A DNA stretch of 64,000 bases from Nocardia anocheti (GTDB lineage: Bacteria; Actinomycetota; Actinomycetes; Mycobacteriales; Mycobacteriaceae): positions 1 to 64,000 of the forward strand of contig NZ_JAQQFV010000003.1 of NCBI RefSeq assembly GCF_029675105.1, written 5' to 3'. This document shows, piece by piece, positions 42,692 through 51,484 of the stretch. The notes beneath the pieces are model-generated. The model was given only the letters and a program-made list of their open reading frames with translations. It did not search any database and had not been told where the DNA came from. The translations under genes and the position numbers were made by a program. The number at the start of each line of letters is the position of its first letter. Position 1 is the stretch's first letter.

Positions 42692-43450
42692 ATGCCCATC
42701 CGGACCGACGACCTGGTCGTGCACTACCCGGGCAACCCGGCCCCCACCCTCGACGGCATCTCCCTGACCATCCCGGACGGCTCGTTCACCGTGCTGGTCG
42801 GCGCCTCGGGATCGGGGAAATCGACGCTGCTGCACTGCCTGGCCGGACTCATCACCCCGACCTCGGGCACGGTCACCGACAACGGTGTCGCCGTGACCGC
42901 GCCGGACCCGCGCCGCGGCGTGGCCTTCCAGCGCGACGTGCTGTTCCCGTGGATGAGCGTGGCCGACAACATCGGCTTCGCCCTGCGCGCCCGTGGCGTC
43001 CGCGCGGCCGACCGACCCGCCCGGGTCGCCGCCCTGCTCGACGACGTCGAACTGGCCCGCGCGATCGCCGACCGGCGGCCCAGCGAACTCTCCGGTGGCA
43101 TGCGGCAGCGGGTGAGCATCGCCCGCCTGCTCGCCGGGGAACCCGCCGTGATGCTCATGGACGAGCCCTTCGCCGCCCTCGACGCCCTGACCCGGTTGAA
43201 GATGCAGGACCTGCTCACCGACCTGTGGACGCGCGCGCGGCGCACCATCGTGTTCGTCACCCACGACGTCGACGAGGCCATCCGCCTCGCCGACACCGTC
43301 GAGGTGATCACCGACGGCCACCTCGCCGAGCGCATCACCAACCCGCTCGACCGCCCCCGCCCCGCGGACACCCTCGCCGACCTGCCCGGCTACAGCGAGA
43401 TCCGCAAGCAACTGCACCACCGGCTCGGTATCGCCGAGTCCACCCGCTGA
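42692..43450 (+). CDS. ABC transporter ATPase (SsuB/TauB type)
   Basis: A 252-residue ATP-binding subunit. Walker A is GASGSGKST, the signature is LSGGMRQRVSIAR, and Walker B is VMLMDEPFAALD, followed by the switch histidine in FVTHDVDEA. The subfamily is nitrate/sulfonate/taurine. The stop of the permease and the ATG are separated by a single base, so the ATPase is made with its permease. Confidence 0.93.
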   Translation: MPIRTDDLVVHYPGNPAPTLDGISLTIPDGSFTVLVGASGSGKSTLLHCLAGLITPTSGTVTDNGVAVTAPDPRRGVAFQRDVLFPWMSVADNIGFALRARGVRAADRPARVAALLDDVELARAIADRRPSELSGGMRQRVSIARLLAGEPAVMLMDEPFAALDALTRLKMQDLLTDLWTRARRTIVFVTHDVDEAIRLADTVEVITDGHLAERITNPLDRPRPADTLADLPGYSEIRKQLHHRLGIAESTR

Positions 43451-43475
43451 ACCCATCACCCCCGAGGAACACCCT

Positions 43476-44441
43476 GTGAAGACATCTCTGACGCGGATCG
43501 TCACCGCCGCGATCACCGCGACCGCCCTCGCGCTCACCGCCGCGGCCTGCGGCGACAGCGCCGCCGACGACCCGGACACCCTCACCGTCGGCTTCGTGGT
43601 CGACCCGTCGTGGGCCCAGGTGCCCGTCGCCGCCGCGGCGGGCTATTTCGGCAAGCACGGGGTGAAGGTCGAGGTGGTGAACTTCCCGTCCGGGATCGAG
43701 GCCCTCCAGGCCGTCGCGGCCGGTCAGCTCGACGTGGCCACCGCGGCCGATGTGCCCAGCGCCGCCGTGCTCAGCAAGTCACCGTCGCTGCGCGTGGTGG
43801 GCGACGGCGCCCGCTGGGAGGGCTCGCGCATCATCGCCCGCCGCGACGCGGGCATCACCACGGTGGCGGATCTGGCCGGGAAGAAGATCGGCACGCCCAT
43901 CGGCACCAGCGCGGCCTACTTCGCGGCGAACACCCTGGCGGACAACGGCATCGAGGCCGAGCTGGTCCAGGTGGCGCCGTCGGCGACGGTCACCGCCGCG
44001 ACCCGTCGCGATGTGGACGCGGTGTCGATCTTCCAGCCGTATCAGGCCCAGGTCGTGCAGGCGCTCGGCGCCGACGCGGTCGAGCTGACCGGCGGCAGCT
44101 ACCACCAGCACAGCCTGTATCTGGCCGCGGAGCGCGCGGTCACGACGAAGTCCGCGGCGCTCTCGGCGTTCTTCGCCGCCCTCGACGACGCGGGCCGGGA
44201 CCTGCGCGAGCTGTCCGATCCGGCGATCACGGCCGTGGCCACCGCCACCCAGCTCGAGCCCGGCCTGCTGCGAACGGTGTTGCCGCAGTTCGACTTCACG
44301 CTCCAGCTCACCCCGGACCTGGCCACGAAGCTCGGTGAACTCGGCGTCTGGGCGAAGGGCCAGGGCAAGATTCCCGCGAGCACGACCCTGCCCGATTACG
44401 CCACCGTCCTGGACTATCGCTTCCTGCCCGCGAACGGCTAA
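43476..44441 (+). CDS. ABC transporter substrate-binding lipoprotein (SsuA type)
   Basis: A 321-residue lipoprotein with signal peptide and lipobox LTAAAC (Cys25). The mature part is an NMT1/SsuA-like periplasmic-binding fold (VGFVVDPSWAQVPVAAAAGYF, then FPSGIEALQAVAAGQLDVA). It delivers substrate to the permease from the cell surface. Start is GTG 43476 after GAGGAA. Last gene of the LacI-controlled operon; a weak hairpin (44453-44470) follows. Ligand is unknown; sulfonates, sulfate esters and aromatic sulfates are the leading candidates from context. Confidence 0.9.
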   Translation: MKTSLTRIVTAAITATALALTAAACGDSAADDPDTLTVGFVVDPSWAQVPVAAAAGYFGKHGVKVEVVNFPSGIEALQAVAAGQLDVATAADVPSAAVLSKSPSLRVVGDGARWEGSRIIARRDAGITTVADLAGKKIGTPIGTSAAYFAANTLADNGIEAELVQVAPSATVTAATRRDVDAVSIFQPYQAQVVQALGADAVELTGGSYHQHSLYLAAERAVTTKSAALSAFFAALDDAGRDLRELSDPAITAVATATQLEPGLLRTVLPQFDFTLQLTPDLATKLGELGVWAKGQGKIPASTTLPDYATVLDYRFLPANG

Positions 44442-44514
44442 CCTCACGTCCGCCGCCGGTTTTCGGGCGGGGGAGTTGCCGGTACCGGCGTTACCGGATA
44501 GCCTCGATGTATTC

Positions 44515-44532
44515 AGTGTACAAATGTTCACT
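44515..44532. promoter_or_regulatory. Operator-like inverted repeat
   Basis: AGTGTACA and TGTTCACT form an inverted repeat (7 of 8 pairs) around a 2-base centre, 26 bases before the ATG at 44559. The form is typical of TetR-class sites. No regulator gene is adjacent. Confidence 0.4.
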
Positions 44533-44558
44533 CAACACATCCGGGCGGGGTGGCGACA

Positions 44559-44825
44559 ATGAAGTTGCAGACATCGGTGAATGCCTGGCTGGACACGGCC
44601 GCTGCCGACCTCCGAGCACTCGGTGAACTCGCCACCGAGGTCCAGGCGGCCGTGTTCACCCGACAGCGCAGAATCCGCCGGGCCGCGGCGACCACCTCGG
44701 GCCGGGACCTGATGTGGGAGAGCTGCGCGATGGCCTACGACATCATCGACCTCGCCGACGCCGCCCGCCGCGCCCGCTCGGACCGCCCCCACAACCGCCC
44801 CGCGAACCAGGGCGACCCCCGATGA
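44559..44825 (+). CDS. Small hypothetical protein
   Basis: An 88-residue helical protein with no family I recognise. It begins MKLQTSVNAWLDTAAADLRAL and contains DLMWESCAMAYDIIDLADAARRA. No signal peptide or membrane segment is present. The ATG at 44559 is preferred to a GTG at 44550; neither has a strong ribosome site. An operator-like palindrome lies just upstream, and the stop overlaps the start of a tiny membrane protein (ATGA), suggesting a two-gene unit. Confidence 0.5.
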   Translation: MKLQTSVNAWLDTAAADLRALGELATEVQAAVFTRQRRIRRAAATTSGRDLMWESCAMAYDIIDLADAARRARSDRPHNRPANQGDPR

Positions 44826-44989
44826 GCGCGATGGCCCTGCTCCTGCTCGGCACCCTCGCCGCCCTGACCATCGGCTCGGTCGTCGCCGGATACGCCGTGG
44901 CCGCCGTCAGTTGGTGGCTCGCTCAGGACCGCTCCTCCTACCGCGCGGGCAGGCGGTGTCGGCACACCCCACGTCCCCGCACCGGCTGA
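44822..44989 (+). CDS. Tiny membrane protein
   Basis: A 55-residue reading frame whose ATG overlaps the previous stop. Residues about 4-34 form one long hydrophobic segment (LLLLGTLAALTIGSVVAGYA), followed by a basic tail. No known family. The overlap and membrane segment support expression, but codon content alone cannot settle it. Confidence 0.42.
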   Translation: MSAMALLLLGTLAALTIGSVVAGYAVAAVSWWLAQDRSSYRAGRRCRHTPRPRTG

Positions 44990-45054
44990 GCTGTTCGGGC
45001 GATCGCCCGGCGCGGTGCGGCGGGCGACTACGGTGTCGCGTCTACGATCCGACG

Positions 45055-46050
45055 ATGCGGGCGAGGATCCTCGAGGAGCTGCGAGAGCTGCGGCGCGACC
45101 GCCGGGCGGTGCTCGTCCTGGTGGCGTTGCCGGTGCTGGCGCTGGTGGTCTTCGGTTGCGCGGCCGGGTTCTTCCCTGGGGCGGTGCGGGCGGCGGTGGT
45201 CGGGCCGCTGGCCGCGACCACCGGGCCCGCGTTGCCGGAGTTCTTCGAGGTCGTGGTGACCGCGCCGGAGGACACCCGGGCCGAGGCCGAGCGGAGGGTG
45301 CGCGACGACGAGGTCGATGTCGCGTTCGTGGCGTCGGGGTCGGCGATCACGACGGTCGCGCTGGTGGACGGGTCCGACCTGTTCGCCGCGCAGTCGAGCA
45401 TCGCGGTGCTCAACAAGATCAGCGGTGCCGTCCGGCCCGAGGTGCTGTTCAACCCGGAGTTGAAGACCTCGTGGGTGCTGGTGCCCGCGATCATCGGGCT
45501 CATCGTCACCTTCGTCGGCCTGATCGTCACCGGTATCGGGCTGCGGCGGCAGACGGGCGCTCCCGAAGAGTCGGCGGCGGGCGGCCGGAGCGGGGTGGTC
45601 CTGGGCGAGATCGCGCCGTACTTCCTGCTGACCGCCCTGGAACTGATCGCGGTGACCGTGTTCGGCCTGCTGCTGTTCGGTGTGCCGTTCACCGGCAGCG
45701 TGCTGGTGTTCGCGGTGGGCGCGGCGATCTTCGTGTTCCTGGTGGTGTGCCTGGGCGCGCTGATCACGTCCGTGGCGCGGACGACGGGCCGGGTCGTGCA
45801 GGTGACTCTGGTGTTCCTGCTGGTCCAGATCGTGCTGTCCGGCATGATCTTTCCGCTCGACGCCATGGCCGCCGGGGTGCGCTGGATCGGCTACCTGCTG
45901 CCGCTGACCTACTTCACCATGATCGCCCAGGGCGTGATGCTGCGTGGCGCGCCGCTCACCAGTCTGTGGCTGCCGCTGCTCGTGCTGATGGTGATGGCCG
46001 CCGTGGTCGTGCGGTTCCGTCGTGACCCACGCGCCGCGACGGACCGCTGA
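45055..46050 (+). CDS. ABC-2-type transporter permease (orphan)
   Basis: A 331-residue membrane protein with an N-terminal membrane segment, an extracytoplasmic loop of about 120 residues (VVTAPEDTRAEAERRVRDDEVDVAFV), and five or so C-terminal membrane segments (VPAIIGLIVTFVGLIVTGIG onward). This is the ABC-2/NatB-YhfGE export permease architecture. No ATPase gene adjoins it, so it must pair with one elsewhere or be non-functional. The ATG at 45055 is used; no strong ribosome site is visible. Confidence 0.8.
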   Translation: MRARILEELRELRRDRRAVLVLVALPVLALVVFGCAAGFFPGAVRAAVVGPLAATTGPALPEFFEVVVTAPEDTRAEAERRVRDDEVDVAFVASGSAITTVALVDGSDLFAAQSSIAVLNKISGAVRPEVLFNPELKTSWVLVPAIIGLIVTFVGLIVTGIGLRRQTGAPEESAAGGRSGVVLGEIAPYFLLTALELIAVTVFGLLLFGVPFTGSVLVFAVGAAIFVFLVVCLGALITSVARTTGRVVQVTLVFLLVQIVLSGMIFPLDAMAAGVRWIGYLLPLTYFTMIAQGVMLRGAPLTSLWLPLLVLMVMAAVVVRFRRDPRAATDR

Positions 46051-46181
46051 TCGGACCTGGACGACGCGGTCGTTGAGATTCCGGATTACCGCTGTTCCTG
46101 GCCGTATAGTGCAGAAATGCGCCGGGTCGCGAGAATATCGAGACGATCGAACTCACCCTGGGTCGCGCCGGGGAGCGGCTC

Positions 46182-47867
46182 ATGACGACCGCGAGCGTCG
46201 ACGACGAACCGGCACGCGAACGCCATGCGGCGCGGACGACGGCAGCCCGGGGCAGCGGTGTCGGTTTCGGTGGCGCGATCGGCGCGGTGCTGTTCGCCTG
46301 GCTCTCGCTGACTCCCTCGCTGCTGCCGCGCGGACCCCTGTTCCAGGGCCTGGTCTCCGGTGCCGCCGCGGTGGTCGGCTATGGCCTCGGGGTCGCCGTG
46401 GCCGCGCTGATCGGCTGGCTGCTGCAACGATCCCTGCCCGGTCCGCCCCGGCCGGTGCGGTGGGGGCTGGGTCTGCTGGCGGTCGCGGGCACCGTGGGGG
46501 TGCTGTTCTGGTATGCCGGGTGGCAGAACGAATTGCGCACGCTCATGGGCGTTTCCGATCTCCCGTGGCACGCCTACCCGGTGCTGGTGGTCATCGCCGC
46601 CGTCGTCTTCCTGGTGCTGCTCGTGGTGGCGCGGGTCGCCCGGGCCGCCGTGCGTGGGGTCGGCAGGCTGCTCGCGCGGGTGCTGCCGCCGCGCGTGGCC
46701 GCGCTGCTGGGCGGGATCATCGTGGTGGCCCTGGCGATCGCGGTACTCAACGGCGTGGTCGCCGACGTGGCCATGGCGGCACTGAACAACACCTTCAAAG
46801 CCGTGAACGAGGAGATCTCCGAGGACACCCCGAAACCGGAGTCGCGTGATCGCTCGGGTGGCCCCGGCTCGCTGGTGAGCTGGGACTCACTCGGCAGGCA
46901 GGGCCGCATCTTCGTCGCCAACGGACCGACCGCCGCCGAACTCACCGCCTTCAGCGGCAAACCCGCGCGCGAACCGGTCCGCGTCTACACCGGCCTGGCC
47001 TCGGCCGAGAACGTCCGCGCCGAAGCCGATCTCGCGGTCGCCGAGTTGCGGCGGACCGGCGCCTTCGAGCGGTCCGTGCTCGGCGTGGCGACCACCACCG
47101 GCACCGGCTGGATCAACGAATCGACCGCTTCCGGCATCGAATACCTGGCCAATGGCGACAGCGCGCTGGTGAGCATGCAGTACTCGTATCTGCCGAGCTG
47201 GTTATCGTTCCTGGTCGACCAGGAACGTGCCAGGCAGGCGGGCCAGGCCCTGTTCGAGGCCGTCAAAGCCGAATGGGACACGCTGCCGCCGGACCGCCGC
47301 CCGAAACTCGTCGTCTTCGGCGAGAGCCTCGGCTCCTTCGGCGGTGAGGCGGCCTTCTCCGGCATCCAGGACATGGCCGCGCGCACCGACGGCGTGCTGT
47401 TCGTCGGCCCGACGGCCACCAACCCGGTCTGGGGTGACGCCACCGCCCGCCGCGACCCCGGTTCCCCGGAGTGGCTGCCCGTCTACCGCGACGGCCGGAC
47501 GGTCCGATTCGTCGCCGACGCACCCGATCTGGCGCGTCCGGACCGGCCGTGGCCCGCTCCCCGGGTGGTCTACCTGCAACACGCCTCCGATCCGATCACC
47601 TGGTGGACCCCGCGGCTGCTGTTCCAGGAACCCGACTGGCTGCGCGAACCGCGCGGACCCGACGTGCTCGCGGGCACCCGCTGGATTCCGGTGATCACGT
47701 TCCTGCAGGTGTCGGCCGACATGGCGGTGTCCACCGATGTCCCCGACGGCCACGGCCACACCTTCCACGCCGCCATCGCCGATGCCTGGGCCGCGATCCT
47801 GCAACCCCCCGGCTGGACCCCCGCCGACACCGAACGGCTGCGCGGCGTGCTGCGGAACGAGGACTGA
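46182..47867 (+). CDS. Membrane alpha/beta-hydrolase (Abhydrolase_9 type)
   Basis: A 561-residue protein with about five N-terminal membrane segments (residues 28-200; FAWLSLTPSLLPRGPLFQG is a family motif) and a C-terminal alpha/beta-hydrolase domain. The nucleophile elbow is GESLGSFGGE, the catalytic histidine probably HGHTFHAAI near the end, and QHASDPITWW is a strongly conserved family segment. It likely cleaves a lipid or ester at the membrane; no substrate is known. Found widely in mycobacteria and Nocardia. It is followed at 29 bases by the Tat-exported cyclase. Confidence 0.87.
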   Translation: MTTASVDDEPARERHAARTTAARGSGVGFGGAIGAVLFAWLSLTPSLLPRGPLFQGLVSGAAAVVGYGLGVAVAALIGWLLQRSLPGPPRPVRWGLGLLAVAGTVGVLFWYAGWQNELRTLMGVSDLPWHAYPVLVVIAAVVFLVLLVVARVARAAVRGVGRLLARVLPPRVAALLGGIIVVALAIAVLNGVVADVAMAALNNTFKAVNEEISEDTPKPESRDRSGGPGSLVSWDSLGRQGRIFVANGPTAAELTAFSGKPAREPVRVYTGLASAENVRAEADLAVAELRRTGAFERSVLGVATTTGTGWINESTASGIEYLANGDSALVSMQYSYLPSWLSFLVDQERARQAGQALFEAVKAEWDTLPPDRRPKLVVFGESLGSFGGEAAFSGIQDMAARTDGVLFVGPTATNPVWGDATARRDPGSPEWLPVYRDGRTVRFVADAPDLARPDRPWPAPRVVYLQHASDPITWWTPRLLFQEPDWLREPRGPDVLAGTRWIPVITFLQVSADMAVSTDVPDGHGHTFHAAIADAWAAILQPPGWTPADTERLRGVLRNED

Positions 47868-47896
47868 ACATCGGCCCGCTCGGCTATCTTGAGCCG

Positions 47897-48715
47897 ATGT
47901 GCGCCCCGGAGATCGTCCGTCACGTCCACGAGGCCGCGCCGCGCCCGAACCGCCGCGCCCTGTTCGGGCTGGCGGGTCTGGCCGCGGCCGCCGCGGTGGT
48001 GCCCGCGCCCGCCGCGGCCGCGCCCCGCACCGGCGGTGTCGTCGACCTGACCCACACGCTCACGCCGGAACTGCCGGTCTGGCCGGGTAATCCGCCGATC
48101 ACCATGGTGCCGGTGGCCTGGCACGCCTCCGGCGGTTTCGGCCAGCTGGCCCTCGGCTACTGGGAGCACACCGGCACCCACCTCGACGCCCCGGTGCACC
48201 GCATCCCCGGCGCCGCCACCACCGACGCGCTGGCCGCCACCGACCTGGTCGCCCCGCTGGTCGTCCTCGACATCAGCGCCAAGGCGGCCGCCGACGCCGA
48301 CGCGGTGGTGACCGTCGCCGACATCGACACCTGGCGCGCCACCCACGGCGAGATCCCCGAACGGGCGTTCGTCGCCCTGTATTCCGGCTGGGAGCACCGC
48401 CTGGCCGACCCGGCGACCTTCCTCAACCTCGACGGCCGGGGCCGACCGCACGCCCCCGGATTCTCCGGCGAGGCCGTCGAATACCTGGTGACGCAATGCG
48501 ACATCGTCGGCGCTGGCGTCGACACGCTCAGCCTCGACTGCGGCGCCGATCCCGACTACGGCGCGCACACCGCCCTGCTCGGCGCGGGCCGCTACGGCGT
48601 GGAGATGCTGGCCGCTCTCGGCTCGGTGCCGCCGTCGGGCGCGACCGTGGTCGTGGGCGCGCCCAAACACGTGGGCGGCACGGGCGGGCCGTGCCGGGTG
48701 CTCGCGCTCACCTGA
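47897..48715 (+). CDS. Tat-exported cyclase-family protein
   Basis: A 272-residue protein of the cyclase/kynurenine formamidase fold. The metal-binding motif HTGTHLDAPVH is intact and the N-terminal family motif VDLTHTLTPELPVWPGNPP is present. The first 45 residues form a twin-arginine signal (PNRRALFGLAGL, then an Ala-rich stretch ending in PAAAA). Kynurenine formamidases are cytoplasmic, so an exported form probably hydrolyses something else, such as an amide or lactone. It converges on an exported flavin oxidase with 6 bases between stops. Confidence 0.85.
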   Translation: MCAPEIVRHVHEAAPRPNRRALFGLAGLAAAAAVVPAPAAAAPRTGGVVDLTHTLTPELPVWPGNPPITMVPVAWHASGGFGQLALGYWEHTGTHLDAPVHRIPGAATTDALAATDLVAPLVVLDISAKAAADADAVVTVADIDTWRATHGEIPERAFVALYSGWEHRLADPATFLNLDGRGRPHAPGFSGEAVEYLVTQCDIVGAGVDTLSLDCGADPDYGAHTALLGAGRYGVEMLAALGSVPPSGATVVVGAPKHVGGTGGPCRVLALT

Positions 48716-48721
48716 GCGTCG

Positions 48722-50275
48722 TCAGCTGCCGATGGACAGGGCGTGCCGGAAGGTGTCACGCGGATCCCAGGTCGCCTTGATCCGCTGGAGACGCGGGTAG
48801 TTCTCACCGTAATAGAAAGCGTGCCAGGGCAATCCGGAGGTGTTCCAGGCCGGGTCGGCCAGATCGGGATCCGGATAGTTGATGTAGCTGCCGCCGTAGT
48901 TCTCGTTCGGCACCGGCACACCGCCGGTCCCGGCGTGCACCTCGCGATACATCTCGCGGGCCCAGCGCAGGTAGCGCTCGTCGTCGTGCGGCAGCCGCCA
49001 GGACGCGTGGATGAGCATCTTCATGAACGAATCCCGTGCGGGCATGGCCGTCGCGTCGGCGGACACCGCGTTGATCGCGCCACCGAACGGCAGGAACTCC
49101 AGCTGGGATTCGCCGAGGAAGGCCGGATCGGTGAGATAGCGGTAGAAGATCCGCAGCTGGTCGGGGGTGTAGGGATTGCGCAGGTAGGCGGCTTTGACCT
49201 TCACGCGCGTGGAGTTCACGCCCTTCGCGTAATACACCTGGCGCACGGTGTCGGAGTAGGACAGCTCGGTGACCGGCAGGACGATCGCGCCGGGCTGCAC
49301 GCCCTCGCACACCGCCGCGACGAACTCGTCGAAACGCGCACGGGCGTCGGGCGCGTCGGCGTCGAGCAGGATCAGCATCTCCGCCGCCGCGGTGCCGGTG
49401 GTGTGGAACATCAGCGGCGCGTACAGCCCGGCGAAATCGTCACCGGGCGCGCGATGACGGGCGAAGAATCCGAGATAGTTGCTCAGGAACCGGACGAAGG
49501 AGTCCTCCGTGGCGATCGGCAGGGTCAGCCGCGCGTTGAGCATCCGGCGCGGCGGCACGGGCAGGGCGTGCGCGGGATCGGAGCCGTCGGAGTCCGGGGA
49601 GCGCAGCAGGAAGCGCGTCACCACACCGAAATTGCCGCCACCGCCGCCGGTGTGCGCCCACCACAGATCGTGCTCGGGCCCGTCCTTGACGGCCGTCACC
49701 GTGCGCGCCGAGCCGTCGGCGTCGACGGTGACGACCTCCACCCCCGCCAGATGATCGGCGACCAGCCCGAATCGCCGCGACAGCGGGCCGTAGCCGCCGC
49801 CGGTGACGTGCCCGCCCATACCCACACCCAGACAGATCCCGCCCGGCACCGTCACACCCCAGCGGTGCAGCGCGTCGTAGACGCTGCCCAGATCGGCGCC
49901 CGCGCCCACCGAGAAGGCGCGGTGCCGCTCGTCCCAGTCCACGGCGGTGAGCTTGCCGAGGTCGATGAGTGAGCGGGTCGCGGCATGGTCGACGAAGTCG
50001 TCGAAGCAGTGCCCGCCCGAGCGGGCCGCGATCGTCGAGTTCTCCGCGACGGCGCGGGCGACCGCGGTGCGCACCTCCTCGGCGGTGGTCGGCACGTAGA
50101 TCCGGTCCGGCCTGGCCTGGAACCGGCGGTTGTAGCCGCGCAGGCTCAGCGGGAGGTAGTCGGTGTCGCCCGCGCCCAGCACCTGGTCACCGGCGCGGGC
50201 ACGGGGTATGCCGAGCGCGGCGAGCGCACCGCCCGCGGCGGCCGCGGTGATCAATCGTCGACGGGACAGGGTCAC
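48722..50275 (-). CDS. Tat-exported FAD-linked oxidase (bicovalent-flavin, BBE-like)
   Basis: A 517-residue oxidase. The twin-arginine signal SRRRLITAAAAGGALAAL is followed by a PCMH-type FAD domain and a BBE C-terminal domain. His89 in SGGHC and Cys148 in GGICLGVGMGGH match the two flavin attachment points of bicovalent oxidases such as berberine bridge enzyme and glucooligosaccharide oxidase. It probably oxidises a sugar, alcohol or alkaloid outside the cell, giving peroxide. GTG 50275 is chosen: AAAGGA precedes it, and the Tat motif then lies at the N-terminus. Confidence 0.9.
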   Translation of the reverse strand: MTLSRRRLITAAAAGGALAALGIPRARAGDQVLGAGDTDYLPLSLRGYNRRFQARPDRIYVPTTAEEVRTAVARAVAENSTIAARSGGHCFDDFVDHAATRSLIDLGKLTAVDWDERHRAFSVGAGADLGSVYDALHRWGVTVPGGICLGVGMGGHVTGGGYGPLSRRFGLVADHLAGVEVVTVDADGSARTVTAVKDGPEHDLWWAHTGGGGGNFGVVTRFLLRSPDSDGSDPAHALPVPPRRMLNARLTLPIATEDSFVRFLSNYLGFFARHRAPGDDFAGLYAPLMFHTTGTAAAEMLILLDADAPDARARFDEFVAAVCEGVQPGAIVLPVTELSYSDTVRQVYYAKGVNSTRVKVKAAYLRNPYTPDQLRIFYRYLTDPAFLGESQLEFLPFGGAINAVSADATAMPARDSFMKMLIHASWRLPHDDERYLRWAREMYREVHAGTGGVPVPNENYGGSYINYPDPDLADPAWNTSGLPWHAFYYGENYPRLQRIKATWDPRDTFRHALSIGS

Positions 50276-50406
50276 CGGAATCCTTTCAGCCGAATCGGAT
50301 CGGACACTAGCCCACTTGTGTTCGGGGTGAGCGCAATTCTGGTCGTCGGCCCGGCCCTGGGGTTCCATCGAGGGATGGCGATGCGGACAGTGCGAGGGTG
50401 GCGGCG

Positions 50407-51441
50407 ATGAGCACTCCGCGGATCAGCGGTCTGGCGTTCCTGACGCCGGGAAACTACCTCGACGAAGACCCCTACCACGGGCTCGAGGACACGCTGCGGC
50501 TGTTCGAGTTCGGTGAGCGGATCGGTTTCGACGGCGCCTGGATCCGGCAGCGCCACCTCGAACACGGTGTGGGGTCGGCGGCGGTCTTCCTGGCCGCGGC
50601 CGCCCAGCGCACCCGCCGGGTGGAATTGGGGACCGCGGTCATCCCGATCGGCTACGAGAGCCCGTTCCGGCTGGCCGAGGACCTCTCGCTGGCCGACGTG
50701 CTCTCCCAGGGCAGGCTGCAACCCGGCTTCAGCGCGGGTGTGCCCCCGCACGCCGACCTGATCGGGCACCTCGTCTTCGACGGCGACTGGCGCGATTTCG
50801 ACCTGTCCTACGGTCGGGTGAGCAGGCTGATCGAGAACCTGCGCGGCGAGTACCTCGGCGACGACGACACCGTCATCCACTCGCCGGGCAATGTCCAACG
50901 TCCCCGCCTGCAACCGCACAGCCCCGGGCTGGCCGACCGCGTCTGGTACGGCGGCGCGAGCACCCGGTCGGTGCGCTGGGCGGCGGAGAACGGGCTGAAC
51001 CTGCTCAGCGGCAATATCCTGCACGGCACGCCCAGCGACGATTTCGGCACCGCCCAGCGGACGCTGATCGAGGACTACCGCCGCCGCATCGCCCCCGACC
51101 GCCCCGCGCGCGTCGCCATCGGCCGGGTGATCGTGCCGTTCGACAGCGCCGATCGCGCCACCCGCGAGCGCTACCGCGCCTACGCCGCGAGCCGCCACGA
51201 CCGCACTCTCGGCCCCCAGGGCGAGCGTCGGGTGCTGTTCGCCCGCGATGTCGTCGGCACGGCCGAGCAGATCCTCGAGCAGCTGCACGCCGACCCCGTA
51301 CTGGCCCACACCAGCGAGCTGCGCCTGGAACTGCCCTACGAATTCCACCGCGAGGACTACGAGCAGATCCTGCACGACACCGCCACCCTGATCGGCCCCG
51401 AACTGGGCTGGACACCGGCGACCGTCGACGAAGCCGCCTGA
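50407..51441 (+). CDS. LLM-class flavin-dependent oxidoreductase
   Basis: A 344-residue luciferase-like TIM-barrel enzyme (GLEDTLRLFEFGERIGFDGAW, then ELGTAVIPIGYESPF and LADVLSQGRLQPGF). It needs reduced flavin (FMNH2 or F420H2) and oxidises or monooxygenates a small organic substrate. No reductase is adjacent. Diverges from the exported oxidase across about 130 bases; the methyltransferase follows 43 bases downstream. Which flavin it uses cannot be told from the visible residues. Confidence 0.87.
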   Translation: MSTPRISGLAFLTPGNYLDEDPYHGLEDTLRLFEFGERIGFDGAWIRQRHLEHGVGSAAVFLAAAAQRTRRVELGTAVIPIGYESPFRLAEDLSLADVLSQGRLQPGFSAGVPPHADLIGHLVFDGDWRDFDLSYGRVSRLIENLRGEYLGDDDTVIHSPGNVQRPRLQPHSPGLADRVWYGGASTRSVRWAAENGLNLLSGNILHGTPSDDFGTAQRTLIEDYRRRIAPDRPARVAIGRVIVPFDSADRATRERYRAYAASRHDRTLGPQGERRVLFARDVVGTAEQILEQLHADPVLAHTSELRLELPYEFHREDYEQILHDTATLIGPELGWTPATVDEAA

Positions 51442-51484
51442 GCTCCGAGCGCCCCGACACCGCGACCGGACCAGGAAGGCTTCG

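Noticed and set aside
44478..44489. GCCGGTACCGGC perfect palindrome after the ABC operon
   Set aside because: Made of GC-rich tandem motifs common in this genome; not placed as an operator or terminator.
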